Shown here one piece after another: positions 4,918 to 6,798 of a DNA stretch of 6,798 bases. The position numbers were made by a program, and so were the translations under genes. Source of the stretch: Nitrospirota bacterium (GTDB lineage Bacteria; Nitrospirota; Nitrospiria; SBBL01; Manganitrophaceae); NCBI GenBank assembly GCA_023248505.1, contig JAHFEM010000103.1:1-6798 (forward strand), given 5' to 3'. A model generated the notes under the pieces. The model saw only the letters and a program-made list of their open reading frames with translations. It was not told the origin of the DNA and did not search any database. Each line of letters starts with the position of its first letter. Position 1 is the stretch's first letter.

Positions 4918-6309
4918 ATGGCCTCGAAGAGACGTTTTTTTTTCTTTCTGCTTCTCCTTATTGTCCTGGCGGCCGGCCTCCGGTGGCTCGGATTGCAGGA
5001 CGATCTCGATCAGGAGCGACTCCGCAGCGGGATCGAACGGTGGGGGGCGTGGGGACCGCTCCTCTACATTGCGATCTTCGCAGTCGCCCCGGTCCTCTTC
5101 CTTCCGGGGCTCCCGATCACCCTCGCCGGCGGGTTGGCCTTCGGTCCCCTCTGGGGGACGGTCTACGCTTCGATCGGCTCCACCCTCGGGGCCGGATTCG
5201 CTTTCCTGGTGGCCCGCTACTTTGCGCGGGAAGCGGTTTCGGAAATGCTGGGGGAGCGATGGAAACGGATCGAAGCGGGGGTGGCCGAACGCGGTTGGGT
5301 CTTCGTCGCCCTCACCCGGCTGATCCCGCTCTTCCCCTTTAACCTCCTCAATTATGCCTTCGGTCTCACCCGGATTTCTTTCGCGACCTATCTCTTCACC
5401 TCCTGGCTCTTTATGCTCCCCGGCACGGCGGCTTATGTGATTTTCTCCAGCTCGCTTCTCGGCCTGATCAAGGGGGAGGTCTCGCCGGCGTTTCTGGTCG
5501 GGCTGGTGCTGCTCCTCGCCGTCTCCCTGGTCCCGTTTTTCTATCGGCGCCGGAAGGGATCGAAAGGCTCCCTTCCGAAGGGGATCCTCTGGGCGGCGCT
5601 GCTCCTTCTGCCGCTCCTTCCGATCCGGAACGCCGATGCGGCGGGCGCGGAGGAGCGGATCGACCTGCTCACGAACCGCGCGGGAGAGAACGGGCTTCCG
5701 GAAGGATGGCGTCCGCTGACCTTCCCCAGAATCTCCCGGCACACCGACTATCGTCTCATCGAAGAAGCGGGACGGCCGGTGATCCAGGCGGTCAGCCGGC
5801 AGTCGGCCTCCGGGCTCTATCATCCGCTCGACCTCGATCCGCATCTCTATGAAGCCCTCTCGTGGTGCTGGAAGGTCGATCGGATCATTTCAAAAGGGGA
5901 TGAGACCCGGAAAAAGGGGGATGATTATGCTGCGCGGATCTATGTGACGTTTCGATTTGATCCCGACACAGCGAGCTTCTGGGAGCGGACAAAGTTCAGC
6001 TTTCTAAAGCGGGTCTACGGCGAGTATCCGCCGAAGGCGGCGATCAACTACATCTGGGCGAATCGGCTCCCGAAGGGGGAGGCGGTCCCGAACGCCTACA
6101 CCGACCGGGCCCGGATGGTTGCGATCGAGAGCGGGAGCGAGCGGGTCGGCCAATGGGTCTGCCAGGCGCGGAGTCTTTACGCGGACTATCGATGGCTCTT
6201 CAACGAGGAGCCGCCGCCGCTTTCCGGCATTGCCGTGATGACCGACACCGATGATACGGGGGAAGAGGCGTCGGCGTTTTACGCCGATCTTGTTTTAAAG
6301 GCAAAATAA
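4918..6309 (+). CDS. VTT (TVP38/TMEM64, SNARE-associated) membrane domain fused to DUF3047, 463 aa
   Basis: The N-terminal half (1-210) is a VTT-domain membrane protein: an anchor helix (7-23), the re-entrant-type motif FLPGLPITLAGGLAFGPLWG (61-80), helices at 81-100, the second motif RLIPLFPFNLLNYAFG (134-149) and helices to 208. This superfamily includes bacterial DedA and eukaryotic TMEM41B/VMP1, linked to lipid movement or transport across membranes. The C-terminal half (about 246-463) carries DUF3047 features: WCWKVDRIISKGDETRKKGDDYAARIYVTF (316-345), INYIWANRLPKGEAVPN (376-392) and SGIAVMTDTDDTGEEASAFY (436-455). DUF3047 is uncharacterised and usually occurs alone behind a signal peptide. 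Here the junction keeps one: basic 210-221, hydrophobic 223-236, then ADAAGA. With the basic side cytoplasmic, DUF3047 would face the periplasm, tethered or cut free. I chose the ATG at 4918 for its AGGAGG, although the spacing is short (3 bases). The flavoprotein gene follows after 98 bases. Confidence 0.9.
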   Translation: MASKRRFFFFLLLLIVLAAGLRWLGLQDDLDQERLRSGIERWGAWGPLLYIAIFAVAPVLFLPGLPITLAGGLAFGPLWGTVYASIGSTLGAGFAFLVARYFAREAVSEMLGERWKRIEAGVAERGWVFVALTRLIPLFPFNLLNYAFGLTRISFATYLFTSWLFMLPGTAAYVIFSSSLLGLIKGEVSPAFLVGLVLLLAVSLVPFFYRRRKGSKGSLPKGILWAALLLLPLLPIRNADAAGAEERIDLLTNRAGENGLPEGWRPLTFPRISRHTDYRLIEEAGRPVIQAVSRQSASGLYHPLDLDPHLYEALSWCWKVDRIISKGDETRKKGDDYAARIYVTFRFDPDTASFWERTKFSFLKRVYGEYPPKAAINYIWANRLPKGEAVPNAYTDRARMVAIESGSERVGQWVCQARSLYADYRWLFNEEPPPLSGIAVMTDTDDTGEEASAFYADLVLKAK

Positions 6310-6310
6310 C

Positions 6311-6328
6311 GGGAGGCGGGAGGGGGGG
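6311..6328 (+). other. G-quadruplex motif after the stop codon
   Basis: Four runs of three G with loops AGGC, A and G fit the standard G-quadruplex pattern on the coding (mRNA) strand, starting two bases after the TAA at 6307-6309. It overlaps the left arm of the hairpin at 6317-6392, so the two folds exclude each other in RNA. Formation in the cell is not shown by sequence alone. Confidence 0.5.
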
Positions 6329-6398
6329 AGGCGGAAAAGACGAAAAGAAATTTTTATTTTTGGCCTTTCCCCCTTCCGCCTCCCCCCTCCCGTCTTTT
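6317..6398 (+). terminator. Long G/C-rich hairpin plus TCTTTT before the flavoprotein gene
   Basis: Bases 6317-6336 pair with 6374-6392 to give 19 bp with one bulged G (6328) around a 37-base AT-rich loop. The stem is followed immediately by TCTTTT (6393-6398), a modest T-run, and then by the GGAG ribosome site (6399-6402) of the next gene. The layout fits an intrinsic terminator or attenuator that limits read-through into the flavoprotein gene. The loop is longer than usual for a terminator, and the structure might instead protect the upstream mRNA. Confidence 0.55.
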
Positions 6399-6407
6399 GG
6401 AGAACAA

Positions 6408-6798
6408 ATGTCTGACCCATTCGACATCGTCGTCATCGGCGGCGGGGCCGGCGGTCTGGTCGTCGCGAGCGGCGCGGCCCGGTTCGGGGCGAAGGTGGCC
6501 CTGATTGAAAAAGAGCCGGGCCTCGGGGGCGATTGCCTCTACCACGGGTGTGTCCCGACGAAAACGCTGGTTCATTCCGCTCGGGTTCTCTCGCTGATTC
6601 GCCGGTCGGGGGAGTTCGGCCTCGGCCGGGTGGCCCCTCCGGAGGAGAACTTTGCGGGGGTGATGGCGCGGATGCGGGAGATGATCGCGCGGATCGGCGA
6701 GCAGGACGACCCGAAGCGCTTTGAGGCGCTCGGGATTCACGTTTATTTCGGAGCGGGGCGTTTCATCGATCCGAAGACGTTTGAAGTCGCCGGCCGCC
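6408..6798 (+). CDS. Class I pyridine nucleotide-disulfide oxidoreductase (mercuric reductase/lipoamide dehydrogenase-like), N-terminal part
   Basis: The first 130 codons of a flavoprotein that runs off the right edge; the family is usually about 450-560 aa. The FAD-binding Rossmann motif IGGGAGG lies at 10-16 (GxGxxG at 11, 13 and 16), with E34 at the end of strand beta-2 to hold the adenosine ribose. The redox-active disulfide is C43-x4-C48 in GGDCLYHGCVPTK (40-52), which passes electrons from NAD(P)H via FAD to a disulfide, metal or quinone-like acceptor. Substrate-defining parts, including any C-terminal Cys pair of true MerA, are outside the window; there is no N-terminal HMA domain. The ATG has GGAG five bases upstream. 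VTT proteins and this flavoprotein type are fused or adjacent in many bacteria, so the neighbour just upstream points to a shared membrane-linked redox role. A mercury-specific function is not supported: no merR, merT or merP is visible. Confidence 0.93.
   Translation, partial: MSDPFDIVVIGGGAGGLVVASGAARFGAKVALIEKEPGLGGDCLYHGCVPTKTLVHSARVLSLIRRSGEFGLGRVAPPEENFAGVMARMREMIARIGEQDDPKRFEALGIHVYFGAGRFIDPKTFEVAGR

Noticed and set aside
4708..5844. 378-aa minus-strand open frame
   Set aside because: It is antisense to the VTT-DUF3047 gene, and its product is a charged Arg/Glu/Pro-rich chain typical of shadow frames.
6408..6798. Mercury-resistance operon
   Set aside because: The flavoprotein resembles MerA only in its shared FAD and CxxxxC motifs. 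There is no merR, merT, merP or HMA domain in view, and the family also includes many enzymes unrelated to mercury.

Overview
This window looks like a stretch of chromosome from a free-living Gram-negative bacterium with fairly high GC. The signs are Sec signal peptides, strong AGGAGG-type ribosome sites, a VTT-family membrane protein joined to a DUF3047 domain, and an ECF sigma factor with a zinc-binding anti-sigma partner. Nitrospirota or a deltaproteobacterium-like lineage would fit, but this is a low-confidence guess from gene content. I see no tRNA, rRNA, CRISPR array, insertion sequence or phage gene.

Left half, minus strand (3213 down to 128). An ECF sigma gene and a soluble Hx3Cx2C anti-sigma gene overlap by one base (TAATG). 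After a 169-base AT-rich spacer come two genes for exported proteins of unknown function (340 and 288 aa), the second followed by a strong hairpin. The spacer holds two copies of TTGTAAGG-N15-CGACC in the direction of the exported genes, spaced like an ECF promoter. The inferred circuit is that the anti-sigma holds the sigma factor, a signal releases it, and the sigma factor switches on the exported pair.

Middle (3214-3854). A 68-residue protein with two C2H2 zinc fingers is read divergently from the sigma gene. A 293-base gap without a convincing gene follows.

Right half, plus strand (3855-6798). There are three co-directional genes: an eight-helix membrane protein with an internal duplication; a VTT (TVP38/TMEM64) membrane domain fused in frame, through a signal-peptide-like segment, to a DUF3047 domain; and the start of a mercuric-reductase/lipoamide-dehydrogenase-type flavoprotein with its CxxxxC redox pair, cut by the window end. 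VTT proteins and this flavoprotein type are often adjacent or fused in other bacteria, so the last two genes probably share a membrane-associated redox role. A 19-bp G-rich hairpin with a G-quadruplex motif sits between them and could tune flavoprotein expression.

The most notable items are the VTT-DUF3047 fusion, the repeated ECF-like promoter motif, the bacterial twin zinc-finger protein and the G-rich hairpin/quadruplex element.
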